From contig DIKO01000052.1 in NCBI GenBank assembly GCA_002423615.1, forward strand, positions 1 to 64,000: a DNA stretch of 64,000 nt, given 5' to 3'. The DNA is from Desulfobacteraceae bacterium UBA5616. Lineage in GTDB: Bacteria > Desulfobacterota > Desulfobacteria > Desulfobacterales > UBA5616. Both the position numbers and the translations under genes were made by a program. The notes below the pieces were generated by a model. It was given only the letters and a program-made list of their open reading frames with translations. It made no database searches and had not been told where the DNA came from. Below, piece by piece: positions 17,992 through 26,849 of this stretch. Position 1 is the first letter of the stretch; each line of letters starts with the position of its first letter.

Positions 17992-18849
17992 TTATTGTAT
18001 TGAACAGAGCTTTTCATAGGCAGGTAATTTAAGCCTTGGGTCAGCGATCAATATTTCTTTTCCAAAATATCTCTTTTGAGCACTGTATGAGAGGGAAAAT
18101 TCAAGGATAGCAAATCTGGAATATAATTCCTTGATAGGGCCAACATTATCATATGTAACAAACCAGTATTGCTTTAGAGTTGAAATTTTTTCTGAAATTT
18201 GTTCATGATCTTTATGAGTATATGAGTTTTCATAGAGAGCCTTTCCTTTAATGTAATAAGGTGGGTCCAGGTTAATTATGGAATTCTCTGGTAATATCGC
18301 AACATCTTTTTGTATAAATTCAATTGCGTCTTTGTTATAAATTTTTATTCTCGATCGATAAAACGCTATTGATTTAATTTTATTAATTAATCCTTCCTTG
18401 TTAAACCTCGCGTCTATCTTATATTTCCCGTCTTGCAGCTTTCCGCCAATTACACCACCGGACAATATTCCAGACCTATTTGTTCTGTTTAGAAAAAGTG
18501 TTGAAACTCCCAGAGACAACAAGTCGGATTCTTTCTTCTCCTCCTGAATATTCCTCTGTTTTTTCCATTCATCCAGATTGACATGGACGTCCTTTATATA
18601 CCGGCACAAATTTTCGGTTTCATTTAAAACACAATACCAAAAGGCATAAATCGATCGGTCCAGGTCGTTTAAATGTATATATCTCGCGTAACCATGCAAT
18701 AACAAACTTATCGCCAAACCTGCCCCGCCAGCATAAGGCTCTATATAATGACCATCTAAAAGGTCGTTTTTAATTAAAAGGTCTGTCACATAGGAAGAAA
18801 GCTTGGTTTTTCCACCAGGGTATCTCAAAGGCGAATTAGTTACTGGCAT
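17992..18849 (-). CDS. D12-class DNA N6-adenine methyltransferase
   Basis: 285 residues. SAM motif RYPGGKTKL near the N-terminus, EPYAGGAGL (motif I region) and catalytic LDPPYY (motif IV) identify a Dam-like D12-class methylase. AT-rich compared with the lytic genes. It is the leftmost of three leftward accessory genes next to the repressor, so it is probably expressed in the lysogen. It could protect phage DNA from restriction or be the modification arm of a defence cassette with its two neighbours. No cognate endonuclease is obvious. Confidence 0.85.
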   Translation of the reverse strand: MPVTNSPLRYPGGKTKLSSYVTDLLIKNDLLDGHYIEPYAGGAGLAISLLLHGYARYIHLNDLDRSIYAFWYCVLNETENLCRYIKDVHVNLDEWKKQRNIQEEKKESDLLSLGVSTLFLNRTNRSGILSGGVIGGKLQDGKYKIDARFNKEGLINKIKSIAFYRSRIKIYNKDAIEFIQKDVAILPENSIINLDPPYYIKGKALYENSYTHKDHEQISEKISTLKQYWFVTYDNVGPIKELYSRFAILEFSLSYSAQKRYFGKEILIADPRLKLPAYEKLCSIQ

Positions 18850-18925
18850 AGAAGAGTAAACCTTATATTAAATAGATAGATGATATTCCCGTATAAACCA
18901 TTAAATCAATTTTGGCCAGAATTTT

Positions 18926-20230
18926 TTATGATCTCCCACAAATTGTTTGCATGATATTTTCCATTCTATCCCATATTGCAATTAATTCCCTTTTCGTCGG
19001 TATGATCGATAGATGCACCATGCTACCGATTATTAACGGAGATAATAATGAATTTTCAGAACTTGCCGCAATGTTGAGCGAACGGAGATCTTTTTTCTTT
19101 ATGCCATTTGACAATAAGTGGCTACTTATCACCTGTAATTTATTATGTAACATCGTATCTTTCTGTAGTTCATTCGGAAGGTTTTTTTTAAAGTAACAAA
19201 CTGCCAACCCTTCTAAAAATGCACGAAATAAATAAGCCACTGCGAATTCGTGTCCATCAATCTCAAGATTTCGAATTTCCTGATATACCCGCCTCACAGT
19301 TTTATCACCTATTGGAAATGAAATCTCTTGCGGGATAAGAAATTTTCTTTTCGATGGGTCCTTCTTACTTCGCTTTTTTGCAGGTGTTTCTTTAACTTTA
19401 TTCTCAGGTTCAACGGAATAATTTGTAAGAGGGTTTGATTTCGACGGTGGATCAACCACTTGTTTCGATAAAACATTTGCGTAATCTACCCAGTCTTTTT
19501 GTTTGCTTCTTGAGGAAATAATTGAATCATCCTTAGCGTCATCCAAAAATCTAATTATAAGCCTTTTAAAATCATTTTTTTCATGTCTTGAGGTTAAATT
19601 ATCTCTATCTTCAAGTCCAAATACATTACGAACCACCGGGTTATTAAGATATCGTTGGAGAGTTGTAATACTGTAATCGCTTTTTTCATCATATGAAATA
19701 ATACCTTGGTTTAAAGCATAATCCAATAGTTTCGTTGCCTGTATATTGGGGTTTTTGCGCCCATGTTTTTCAGCATGCCTGGCTTTTTGGTCAGCGTCCC
19801 ACTTCTTTGTGCCAACCCCTTCTTGCTGGCCTTCATGTCTTAGCTGCATCCAATGGTCGGCGCTTTCTCTATCATCAAAAATGACACATTCAATTTCAGA
19901 TGGAATAGATCCATTCGTTTTAATCTGACGAATTTTTTTAGCAAGATCCTTTGTGGGACAAAGGCTTGGATTGTTTAATAAAAGGCACGCACATACTCTT
20001 CTATTGCCTTCTATTACAACAAATTCATCCTTACCCATAGGAAGGACGCCAACTATTTCCAAAGGGCTTAAAGACCCTTGCTCCGCAATATCCTTCGCAA
20101 GGCTTATAATTTGTTCTTTGTCTATTAATTGTTTAATAATTTCAGGTTGATTGCTAAGAACTTCATGCCTCGGGTTTTCAGAATCGAGCAATAATTGTGA
20201 AATATGGATGTTTTTTTTTGTCATTTCCAT
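18926..20230 (-). CDS. ParB-fold protein with a HEPN-like C-terminal region
   Basis: 434 residues. N-terminal ParB/Srx-like domain (ISQLLLDSENPRH, then VIEGNRRVCACLLL, the GxRR box), a central basic linker (KKRSKKDPSKRK near residue 295), and a helical C-terminal region (AVAYLFRAFLEGLAVCYF...LHNKLQVISSHL) that resembles HEPN-type helices. AGGAGG lies upstream of the ATG. ParB-fold proteins bind or hydrolyse nucleotides (CTP) and some are nucleases. Low GC; likely transferred as a cassette with the methylase. Role not known; anti-phage function is a guess. Confidence 0.65.
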   Translation of the reverse strand: MEMTKKNIHISQLLLDSENPRHEVLSNQPEIIKQLIDKEQIISLAKDIAEQGSLSPLEIVGVLPMGKDEFVVIEGNRRVCACLLLNNPSLCPTKDLAKKIRQIKTNGSIPSEIECVIFDDRESADHWMQLRHEGQQEGVGTKKWDADQKARHAEKHGRKNPNIQATKLLDYALNQGIISYDEKSDYSITTLQRYLNNPVVRNVFGLEDRDNLTSRHEKNDFKRLIIRFLDDAKDDSIISSRSKQKDWVDYANVLSKQVVDPPSKSNPLTNYSVEPENKVKETPAKKRSKKDPSKRKFLIPQEISFPIGDKTVRRVYQEIRNLEIDGHEFAVAYLFRAFLEGLAVCYFKKNLPNELQKDTMLHNKLQVISSHLLSNGIKKKDLRSLNIAASSENSLLSPLIIGSMVHLSIIPTKRELIAIWDRMENIMQTICGRS

Positions 20231-20358
20231 TCCCGAATAACCTCCTGATTAATTATTGATCATAAACATCCAATCCGATACCTTTGATTTGCAACTTTAT
20301 TTTCATAATAAAAGGTAAATGTCTGTGTCACATTTAATTAAGAAGCGGTGAAAATTCC

Positions 20359-21012
20359 TTAAATATCATGATAAAATTCTGCTATCATTTCATATGTTTG
20401 CTGTAGCTCTTCATGTGCGCCATAGGCGGCACCTTCAAGGGCATAGAGTAGACCATCAATAATTTCACAAAAATCATAAATATTGAATTCAAAATTTTTT
20501 GGTAACGATGCATCACCTTTATTATTTAATGGATATCTGAAGGCAGTTGCCTTTGTATCCATATTATGAAGTTCAATTATAATGTCTCTAAAATCTTGCA
20601 GCGTTGTAAAATGCTCTGTCCCTAAATCCCATTCCCAACCGTATGCTGAAAATATTTGTTCAATTTTTTCAGCAAGTTTTTCCAGGCTATGAGTTTTAAG
20701 GATATCTCCAGTATTAATTTTAGTATTCCCTTTCAACTCCAACATCGGGGCGCCAGTAAGTATCACTGCCTTTAAATTCAATTCAAGCGAATGCCTGTAA
20801 AGATAAACAATGGGAAAGGTAAGAAAGTCGTCAATTGGAACTCTGTGAAATCCAACATCTTGAATTTTTTTCATTTCATCGAAAGCCGCTTTAGCGACTT
20901 TATGATATGCCTCCGCATACAATGAAAAATCCTCAATAGGCGCATTGATCCAGTTTAGGATCACATTCTCATCCCGACCACCGACGTTGCTAAATAATTT
21001 TCTTTTCTTCAT
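20359..21012 (-). CDS. HEPN-like helical protein of unknown function
   Basis: 217 residues, AT-rich. The central segment PIVYLYRHSLELNLKAVILTG followed by THSLEKLAEKIEQIF resembles HEPN-domain helices (an LYRHxLELxLKA helix then a HxLxxL helix). No clean RxxxxxH RNase motif is seen. It lies between the ParB-fold gene and the repressor on the same strand. Possibly an RNA- or nucleotide-acting effector of a defence cassette; this is inference. Confidence 0.5.
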   Translation of the reverse strand: MKKRKLFSNVGGRDENVILNWINAPIEDFSLYAEAYHKVAKAAFDEMKKIQDVGFHRVPIDDFLTFPIVYLYRHSLELNLKAVILTGAPMLELKGNTKINTGDILKTHSLEKLAEKIEQIFSAYGWEWDLGTEHFTTLQDFRDIIIELHNMDTKATAFRYPLNNKGDASLPKNFEFNIYDFCEIIDGLLYALEGAAYGAHEELQQTYEMIAEFYHDI

Positions 21013-21018
21013 TAGATT

Positions 21019-21131
21019 TTAGGCCATCAGATCCAAGGTTTTTGAGCCCCATGCTTCAACGAACCGCCCATTGCGATCGATCCGGTAGACGGCCCTGCCA
21101 TTGTTCGCCAGCCCGGAGAGGAACGGAATTA
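21019..21131 (-). pseudogene. Possible 3' remnant of a displaced phage gene
   Basis: On the minus strand a GC-rich open stretch reads ...SGLANNGRAVYRIDRNG...WGSKTLDLMA and stops at 21019-21021, beside the AT-rich HEPN-like gene. It has no start of its own and its composition matches the phage core rather than the accessory cassette. It may be the tail of an older repressor-region gene cut when the cassette arrived. Confidence 0.35.
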
Positions 21132-21641
21132 TTCGTTCACCGTTTTTTTCTCCATCGCCGCCGGCCTTGATTCCCCCTGATAGTTATCCCCACGTTTTGA
21201 TCCTTCGGTTTTGGCCAGCTGGATCCCGCGCACCATCCCTTTTATATAGGTTTCGATTTCCTCAAATGCAGAAGGACTTAATCTCTCTAATTCCAATAAT
21301 GATTCATTGATGGATTTTGCCAGGCTTTTATTTTTGAAATTTTTAATTAATTCATAATGTTGGAATTCTACCATATTATTGTTTTTGTCCGGATTATATT
21401 CAGCAATGGATTCATTTGTGCAGGGCTGATCCGGCCCGCCAATGCCAGTCAACAACCAGTTTTTATCGCACCCATAAAACTTAATGTATTTTTCAAGGTT
21501 ATTTTGTGAGGGCAATCGGCCAGACTCGTGATTTTGAAGACTTGCGTAACTAACACCAACCTTTTTTGCTGCCTCTGGTTGGGACAGTTTAAGCGATCCT
21601 CGTAATTTTTTTAGTCTGTCGCCGAAGCTGGTATCTTTCAT
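21129..21641 (-). CDS. Prophage repressor, XRE-type HTH protein
   Basis: 170 residues. The N-terminal 60 residues form a Cro/CI-like helix-turn-helix (LSQPEAAKKVGVSYASLQNHESGR), followed by a linker and a helical C-terminal part; no S24 protease domain. Divergent from the Ner-like gene, as in Mu where c and ner face each other across the operator. Expected to silence the early promoter at 21793. Confidence 0.75.
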   Translation of the reverse strand: MKDTSFGDRLKKLRGSLKLSQPEAAKKVGVSYASLQNHESGRLPSQNNLEKYIKFYGCDKNWLLTGIGGPDQPCTNESIAEYNPDKNNNMVEFQHYELIKNFKNKSLAKSINESLLELERLSPSAFEEIETYIKGMVRGIQLAKTEGSKRGDNYQGESRPAAMEKKTVNE

Positions 21642-21865
21642 TTCCGTACCGTTTTATGTCTCACCCAATTTTTTACGGGTGTGACGTTAGGTGGGACGCT
21701 ATAAATAAGATATAATGTTAGTTAAATAACAATAAGTTATAATATTTTTAAATTAACTTTGAATCTTTTTCGGTGGGGCTCAATTTTTTTAGTTGACACA
21801 TAAAATTTTTGGGTTTATAGCTTACATCAGCAACTTTGACCAAAAGCACAAAAGTGGAGGTTTAA
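21642..21865. promoter_or_regulatory. Immunity region: operators and divergent promoters
   Basis: Inverted elements GTCTCACCC (21659-21667) and GGTGGGAC (21690-21697), with a third related CGGGTGTGAC between them, lie close to the repressor start and are operator candidates. An early rightward promoter reads TTGACA (21793-21798), 17-bp spacer, TATAGC (21816-21821). The region is strongly AT-rich. Confidence 0.6.
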
Positions 21866-22096
21866 ATGTCCCCAGAAGAAATCAGACTCGAATTTTTCCA
21901 CAACAGAAAGAAAATCTCACAAAGCGGTATCGGGAAGAGCCTCGATCCCCCCGTGACCCGTCAGGCGGTCGCCGGCGTCATTGATCGGCTGTTTGTATCC
22001 ACCCGCATCATGCATGCGGTAGCCGACGCCATCGGCCGCGATGTCAAATACGTTTTTCCCGAGCGTTTTTTAAAAGATCGGCGTGAAAAAAAATAA
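21866..22096 (+). CDS. Ner-like small HTH regulator
   Basis: 76 residues, GGAGG 7 bases before the ATG. The pattern IRLEFFHNRKKISQSGIGKSLDPPVTRQAVAGVID...AVADAIGRDVKYVFP fits small phage HTH regulators that bind next to the early promoter, like Mu Ner. First rightward gene of the early operon. Confidence 0.65.
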   Translation: MSPEEIRLEFFHNRKKISQSGIGKSLDPPVTRQAVAGVIDRLFVSTRIMHAVADAIGRDVKYVFPERFLKDRREKK

Positions 22097-22149
22097 CTCG
22101 TTCCGTTTTGTGTTTAATCTTTAATACTTGAAAACAGGTTGCGGTGTCA

Positions 22150-22638
22150 ATGTCTAAGTCAAGCCGGAAAATCGACACAAAACAAATGAGCATCCTGGAG
22201 TATCTGCAAGGATGCTCAGAGCCTTCCTCCACCCCCTCCACAAACGGCCGATTCGATCTGGCCGGCCAGCTCCGGGACGCCATGCGTGCGGCCATAAAGA
22301 ACTGCCCGCTTTCACGTCACCAGATCGCCGGCGAGATGAGCCATCTGTGCGATGAAACCATCTCCAAGGAACAGATCGACTCCTGGACCCGGGAATCGGA
22401 CGAGCTCAACGGCCACCCCCGGCGACACATCCCCGCAGAATATCTGCCGGCCTTCTGCAAGGCCACCGGGTGCAACGACCCGCTGGTGATCATGGGGCAA
22501 ATCGTGGGGCTGTTCGTAATGCCCGGGCCGGAAGCGCTGCGGGCGGAGATCCAGAAGCTGGACGAGGAAATCAAGGCCAAACAGGCGAACAAACGAAAAC
22601 GGATGCTGTTTCTGAAAGAGCTGGAGAGTGATTCATGA
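22150..22638 (+). CDS. Early phage protein of unknown function (regulatory-like)
   Basis: About 163 residues (GTG 22144 is an alternative start). It has a helical central part (LAGQLRDAMRAAIKNCPLSR) that could be a DNA-binding domain and a C-terminal coiled coil (LRAEIQKLDEEIKAKQ). It overlaps the start of the transposase gene by 4 bases. It resembles CII-like regulators by size and position only. Confidence 0.55.
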   Translation: MSKSSRKIDTKQMSILEYLQGCSEPSSTPSTNGRFDLAGQLRDAMRAAIKNCPLSRHQIAGEMSHLCDETISKEQIDSWTRESDELNGHPRRHIPAEYLPAFCKATGCNDPLVIMGQIVGLFVMPGPEALRAEIQKLDEEIKAKQANKRKRMLFLKELESDS

Positions 22639-24743
22639 CCGTCGCCACTGCCGAAACCATAACCGCTAAAGAAATTGCCGAAGTCGCCGGAATAACAAAA
22701 AGGAGCGTCCACCGCCGTTCCGAAAAAGAGCGCTGGCCTTATCAGGACGGCCCGAACCGGAGCAAGCTGTTCATTATTGCGAAACTTCCCGACGACATCC
22801 GGATCCGATTATCAAAACCTGCGGAGCCCACCTTATTATATAGCAACGACCGCCTGCCGGTACCGGTGGGATCCCCGGACCTGACCATGCGGCAAAACAA
22901 GGTCGGCCTGGCCAGGGCTGATCTGGTCCGGATGTACCTGGCTGAGAAAAAGAAGGCCCGCCTGAACAAACAGCCCGTCTGCGACGCCGCCGAAAGATTC
23001 ATCGCCGGTTACAACACCGGCGCACTTTCACCGAATCTGTTTTCGATCCTCAAGACCACGTCTGTGAAAACCGTGGAGCGATGGGCGCTTACTTTCAAAC
23101 GGGCAAATTTCGATTATACCGCCATTGCCGACAATTACGGCAACCGCATGGGCCAAAGGAAGATCACCCCGGACGAACTGAACACGGCACTGTCGTTTTG
23201 CCTGCATCCCAACCGGCTGAGGATTTCCGAGGCCGTTCGCATGACCAAGATCACCCTGGAGCGCCGTGGGGTTTTATCTCCATCGTCCGACTCCACGATC
23301 CGCAGGGTCATCCACGACTGGAAAAACAACCATTATGACCGGTGGGTATTCTGCCGGGAGGGCGAAAAAGCCCTCAACGACAAGGTCCTGCCCTATATCG
23401 ACCGGGACGCCGGGCTGCTGGACGTCGGGGATGTTCTGGTGGCGGACGGGCACATGCTGAATTTCGAAATCCTCCATCCGTTCACCGGCAAGCCCGCCCG
23501 CATGGCAATGGTGCTGTGGTACGACTGGGCATCGAGAAAGGCGGCCGGCTGGGAGATCATGCCGACAGAAAACATCCAGTGCGTGGCATCGAGCCTCCGC
23601 CATGCCATCCTCAAGCTCGGGAAGGTCCCGAAGGTGGCGTATCTGGACAACGGCCGCGCGTTCAAGGCCAGGGTATTCACATCGACGGATATCGACTTCG
23701 AGGAAGCCGGGTTTTACGGGATGTTCGCGCGCATCGGCATCGAGGCGGTGTTCGCCTGGGCCTACCACGGGCAATCCAAACCCGTCGAACGGTTTTTCGG
23801 GACGTTTTCGGAGTTGGAACGGCTGACGCCCACTTTTTCAGGAACCTCCATCGCCGACAAGCCCGCCAGGATGATGAGAAACGAGACGCTCCACAGGAAG
23901 CTCCATGAACAACGGTACGGCGGATTCATCCCCACCATCGACCAGGCCAATCAAATGATCGCCACATGGATGGAAGAGTATGAGCAGCGCCCCCATAGCG
24001 GCCTGAAGGGCGTGGCCCCTATCGAAATATGGAATTCCGGAAAAGGCCCCGGGATCGATGAAGAACTTTTGACCCACATGATGATGCACATGAAAATCAA
24101 GACCGTCGGGCGAAACGGCGTTCGCTTCATGGGCCGCGACTATTACCATGAGGACCTGTACGGGTACCGGGAACGGGTCATGATCCGCTACGATTTTGAC
24201 GACCTCAGCCGGGTGCACGTGTTCGACCAGACCGGCGCCCGGAAAATCTGCACCGCCGGATGCGTTCAGGGAGCACATCCGATGGCCAGGCTGCTGGGAA
24301 CGAAAGAGGACCTGGCCCTGGTTAAAAACGAGATCGAGAAAAAACGGCGGCTGAAAAAGACGACCGAAATCGACGCCAGGCGTTATGTCGAAGATGCCCC
24401 GGCCCTGGTCCAGATTCCGGAGAAGACGGAGATCCCGGCAAATGTAAAATCCGAACCCGCACCCATGCCCAGGGGCGAGGCGGAACGGATCGAAGCCGAG
24501 GCTGCCAAAATGGAAGTGATCGAGTTCAAACCCAAGGCTCCGGAGCCCATGCCGATGAATGATCCGGACCGATACGAAATGCTGTTAAAGCGTGAATGTA
24601 AGGGCGAAGAACTTCCCTTGGATGATTTACAGTTTATGCGGTTTTTCGAAAAAACTACGGTCTATCGGGATTCGAAAAACTACTTTGAAATGATGATAGA
24701 ACATTGGATTGCAGGACCGGAAACCATTGATGCTGTGAATTAG
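22635..24743 (+). CDS. MuA-type DDE transposase
   Basis: 702 residues. N-terminal winged-helix domain (TAKEIAEVAGITKRSVHRRS), site-specific DNA-binding domains, then the RNase H-like catalytic core with D271 (VADGH), D338 (YLDNG) and E385 (KPVERFF). MuA has D269, D336 and E392, so order and spacing match well. A Mu-type C-terminal domain follows. It catalyses strand transfer for integration and replicative transposition with the MuB ATPase encoded next. Confidence 0.95.
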   Translation: MTVATAETITAKEIAEVAGITKRSVHRRSEKERWPYQDGPNRSKLFIIAKLPDDIRIRLSKPAEPTLLYSNDRLPVPVGSPDLTMRQNKVGLARADLVRMYLAEKKKARLNKQPVCDAAERFIAGYNTGALSPNLFSILKTTSVKTVERWALTFKRANFDYTAIADNYGNRMGQRKITPDELNTALSFCLHPNRLRISEAVRMTKITLERRGVLSPSSDSTIRRVIHDWKNNHYDRWVFCREGEKALNDKVLPYIDRDAGLLDVGDVLVADGHMLNFEILHPFTGKPARMAMVLWYDWASRKAAGWEIMPTENIQCVASSLRHAILKLGKVPKVAYLDNGRAFKARVFTSTDIDFEEAGFYGMFARIGIEAVFAWAYHGQSKPVERFFGTFSELERLTPTFSGTSIADKPARMMRNETLHRKLHEQRYGGFIPTIDQANQMIATWMEEYEQRPHSGLKGVAPIEIWNSGKGPGIDEELLTHMMMHMKIKTVGRNGVRFMGRDYYHEDLYGYRERVMIRYDFDDLSRVHVFDQTGARKICTAGCVQGAHPMARLLGTKEDLALVKNEIEKKRRLKKTTEIDARRYVEDAPALVQIPEKTEIPANVKSEPAPMPRGEAERIEAEAAKMEVIEFKPKAPEPMPMNDPDRYEMLLKRECKGEELPLDDLQFMRFFEKTTVYRDSKNYFEMMIEHWIAGPETIDAVN

Positions 24744-24753
24744 AGGAGATGCC

Positions 24754-25473
24754 ATGAAAAAAATTTTTATTTACACCGAGAATGTCAAAAATTTTGTTGC
24801 TGCCACAAAAGAGGCCGAGGATGTCGTTAAAGACCCAGTTCTGTTGGTGTTTACCGGAACGGCAGGTTTTGGGAAAACGGATATAGCCGAGTATTTTACC
24901 GCTCAAAACGGGTGGGTATATGTCCGTGCATTAAGCAATTACACGGACCAGTGGATGATGCAGGATCTTTGCTTTGAACTGAATATCCAGCCGACACCCA
25001 AGAGGATGAAACCGGCTTTCGAGGCGGCGAGGGATGAGCTCAGGAGGAACCCGACAATCGTCGTCATCGATGAGGCGGACAAACTTTCTGACCGCCAGTT
25101 GGAGTGGGTTCGGGACCTGGCGGATCTTACTTTTGTGCCGTTTATCTTGATCGGAGAAAAACTTCTGAAGCACAAGCTGAAGCGCCACGACAGGCTGTGG
25201 AGGCGGGCTCTGATATGTATTGATCTTAAGCCCATAACGTCTGTTGAGATCCTCTATTTTGCCAAACAGGCGGCGGATCTGACATTAACCGCCCAGCAGG
25301 CGGAACTGTTGAGAGAAAAGCTCTCCGGGAATTTCGGGTTTGTCAAACGGACCCTGCACCACCTTGAAAAAGTATTTTTGGCCAATAAAAGCGACAAGGT
25401 GACGGATGAAATGGTCAAAGCGGCCATTAAAAAAGCAGAGGACGAAAAAAATGAGCGCAGCATCAGAATATAA
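24754..25473 (+). CDS. MuB-type AAA+ ATPase, transposition target selector
   Basis: 239 residues. Walker A GTAGFGKT (K41), Walker B VVIDEADK (D106, E107), arginine-rich sensor region, and a helical C-terminal domain. MuB binds target DNA and delivers it to MuA. AGAGGAG ribosome site; 10 bases after the transposase stop. Confidence 0.88.
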   Translation: MKKIFIYTENVKNFVAATKEAEDVVKDPVLLVFTGTAGFGKTDIAEYFTAQNGWVYVRALSNYTDQWMMQDLCFELNIQPTPKRMKPAFEAARDELRRNPTIVVIDEADKLSDRQLEWVRDLADLTFVPFILIGEKLLKHKLKRHDRLWRRALICIDLKPITSVEILYFAKQAADLTLTAQQAELLREKLSGNFGFVKRTLHHLEKVFLANKSDKVTDEMVKAAIKKAEDEKNERSIRI

Positions 25474-25957
25474 AAAAATGCTTAATCTCCGAAATCGCCT
25501 TGCCGAAGCGCCTACTATGACGGGGCAGGTCCGAGCCGCAATGAAACACCTTGGGGTGTTTGATTACATACATCTGGAAAACCTGGTCCCCCAGCATCCG
25601 GAGCGCCGCATTCGCGGGGTCATCACCGAATTCATAAAAACCGGGGAGATCGAAAAACTCGGCAACGGGGTCTACCGCTACGCCGGGAAAACCCGACGCC
25701 GGACCCTGCTGGACGTGATCTGGCATTTAGTGCGATCGCGGAAGCGGTTTTCAACAGATGATATCGAGCGGTTGTCATCCGCAGCCCGGGATACGGTCCT
25801 GGAATACCTGCACTGCCTGGCCCACATGGGATACATCCGCCAGGCCAGACGCGGCATCTGGCAACTGGTCAACGACCCAGGGCCGGACACGCCGGTGAAC
25901 ACGACCAAATGCGCCCGGCTTAAACGAATCAGAAAAAAACAAGGCGATGGGCGATAG
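25451..25957 (+). CDS. Early phage protein with winged-helix-like repeats
   Basis: 168 residues from ATG 25451, overlapping the MuB end by 23 bases. Two winged-helix-like parts: VRAAMKHLGVFDYIHLENLV...GVYRY and LLDVIWHLVRSRKRFSTDDIERLS...GIWQL. Likely a DNA-binding early protein; no named Mu counterpart recognised. Confidence 0.6.
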   Translation: MSAASEYKKMLNLRNRLAEAPTMTGQVRAAMKHLGVFDYIHLENLVPQHPERRIRGVITEFIKTGEIEKLGNGVYRYAGKTRRRTLLDVIWHLVRSRKRFSTDDIERLSSAARDTVLEYLHCLAHMGYIRQARRGIWQLVNDPGPDTPVNTTKCARLKRIRKKQGDGR

Positions 25958-26011
25958 GCCATAGGCGATAGGAAAAACCCACAGCCTATAGCCTATAGCC
26001 TATAGCCTGAA
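25942..26011. repeat. Imperfect heptamer repeats forming a large hairpin
   Basis: Left arm: four degenerate copies around GCGATAGG/CCATAGG. Right arm: GCCTATA repeated three to four times. The arms are nearly complementary across an A-rich/CCCACAG loop. It lies 5' of the small gene at 26032. Confidence 0.65.
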
Positions 26012-26031
26012 ACCCGAAAGGAGAGAAATCC

Positions 26032-26220
26032 ATGAAACTGTCTGAAAGCCGTATCTGTCTGGACTGTGAAGAAGTTTTTGAAGACAACGAACACCAAGCC
26101 TGCCCGAAGTGCGCCAGCTTCGCGACCGCATCGCTTTTGTTGTGGATCGTTCCCCTGGTCAGCGTGTGCGCCCCCGTTATGATGAAAAAAGCCCTGAAAG
26201 AAAGCGGCGACGTATGCTGA
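26032..26220 (+). CDS. Small zinc-ribbon membrane protein
   Basis: 62 residues. CLDC...CPKC zinc ribbon at the N-terminus followed by one transmembrane segment (ATASLLLWIVPLVSVCAPVM). Strong AAGGAGAG ribosome site. Unknown function. Confidence 0.55.
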   Translation: MKLSESRICLDCEEVFEDNEHQACPKCASFATASLLLWIVPLVSVCAPVMMKKALKESGDVC

Positions 26221-26495
26221 GGCTTACAGATCATTTTATCAAAAACTGGGAAAAACGTGTGGGCGGCGTGCCGACGGTCGACATCGTCCAGAAGATCATC
26301 CGGGAGGCGGTGATCGTCCAGAGCTGCGCCATTTATCAGGACCGGCACGGCAAGCCCTACCGGGTGCTGGGCATCTACTGGCACACGGGCCTGGACGTGG
26401 TGATCAAGATCGATGAATTTTCCGGGAATGTCGTGACGGTTCTATCCAAGAATATTTCCGGCAACCCGATGAACAAACAACCGGTGAGGGGGTGA
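26214..26495 (+). CDS. Hypothetical early phage protein
   Basis: 93 residues from ATG 26214, overlapping the previous stop (ATGCTGA). Mixed alpha/beta; no motif recognised. Part of the rightward early operon. Confidence 0.5.
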   Translation: MLRLTDHFIKNWEKRVGGVPTVDIVQKIIREAVIVQSCAIYQDRHGKPYRVLGIYWHTGLDVVIKIDEFSGNVVTVLSKNISGNPMNKQPVRG

Positions 26496-26496
26496 C

Positions 26497-26700
26497 ATGG
26501 ACGGTAAAGACAAGCGTTTTTATATGAACGAGTTGAAGAGCGCCCAGTGTTTCTGCGAACAGCCGAAAAAGCCGGGCCGGGCCTTTTGTTACAACTGCTT
26601 CAAGGCCCTTCCGAGGGAACTGAAATCCGACCTGTATCTGCCCATCGGGGGCGGGTACGAGGCCGCCTATGACGAGGCGGTTGAATATTTAACCGTATAG
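26497..26700 (+). CDS. Small Cys-containing phage protein
   Basis: 67 residues with CFCEQPKKPGRAFCYNCF, four Cys spaced like a zinc finger. Begins one base after the previous stop. Unknown function. Confidence 0.5.
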   Translation: MDGKDKRFYMNELKSAQCFCEQPKKPGRAFCYNCFKALPRELKSDLYLPIGGGYEAAYDEAVEYLTV

Positions 26701-26710
26701 GAGGTGGACC

Positions 26711-26845
26711 ATGTTTAACGATTATAAATTTCTGATTTTTGCGTGTGTTCTGGTTGTGGCCGCGGCCGCCGTTTCAGCGATCCGCAGCAGGCTGAGGAAA
26801 ACAGGCGAGCGAAAAGCGCTTAAAGAGCGGTTGAGGGGAATTTGA
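26711..26845 (+). CDS. Single-pass small membrane protein
   Basis: 44 residues with AGGAGG 6 bases upstream: a hydrophobic segment (FLIFACVLVVAAAAVSAI) then a highly basic tail (RSRLRKTGERKALKERLR). Below usual ORF cut-offs but well supported by ribosome site and fit between neighbours. Confidence 0.55.
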   Translation: MFNDYKFLIFACVLVVAAAAVSAIRSRLRKTGERKALKERLRGI

Positions 26846-26849
26846 GGCC

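Noticed and set aside
18926..20230. Plasmid or chromosome partition ParB
   Set aside because: No ParA partner and no parS-like sites; prophage immunity context instead.
22635..24743. Ordinary insertion-sequence transposase
   Set aside because: Length, DDE spacing and the following MuB ATPase fit a phage transposase.
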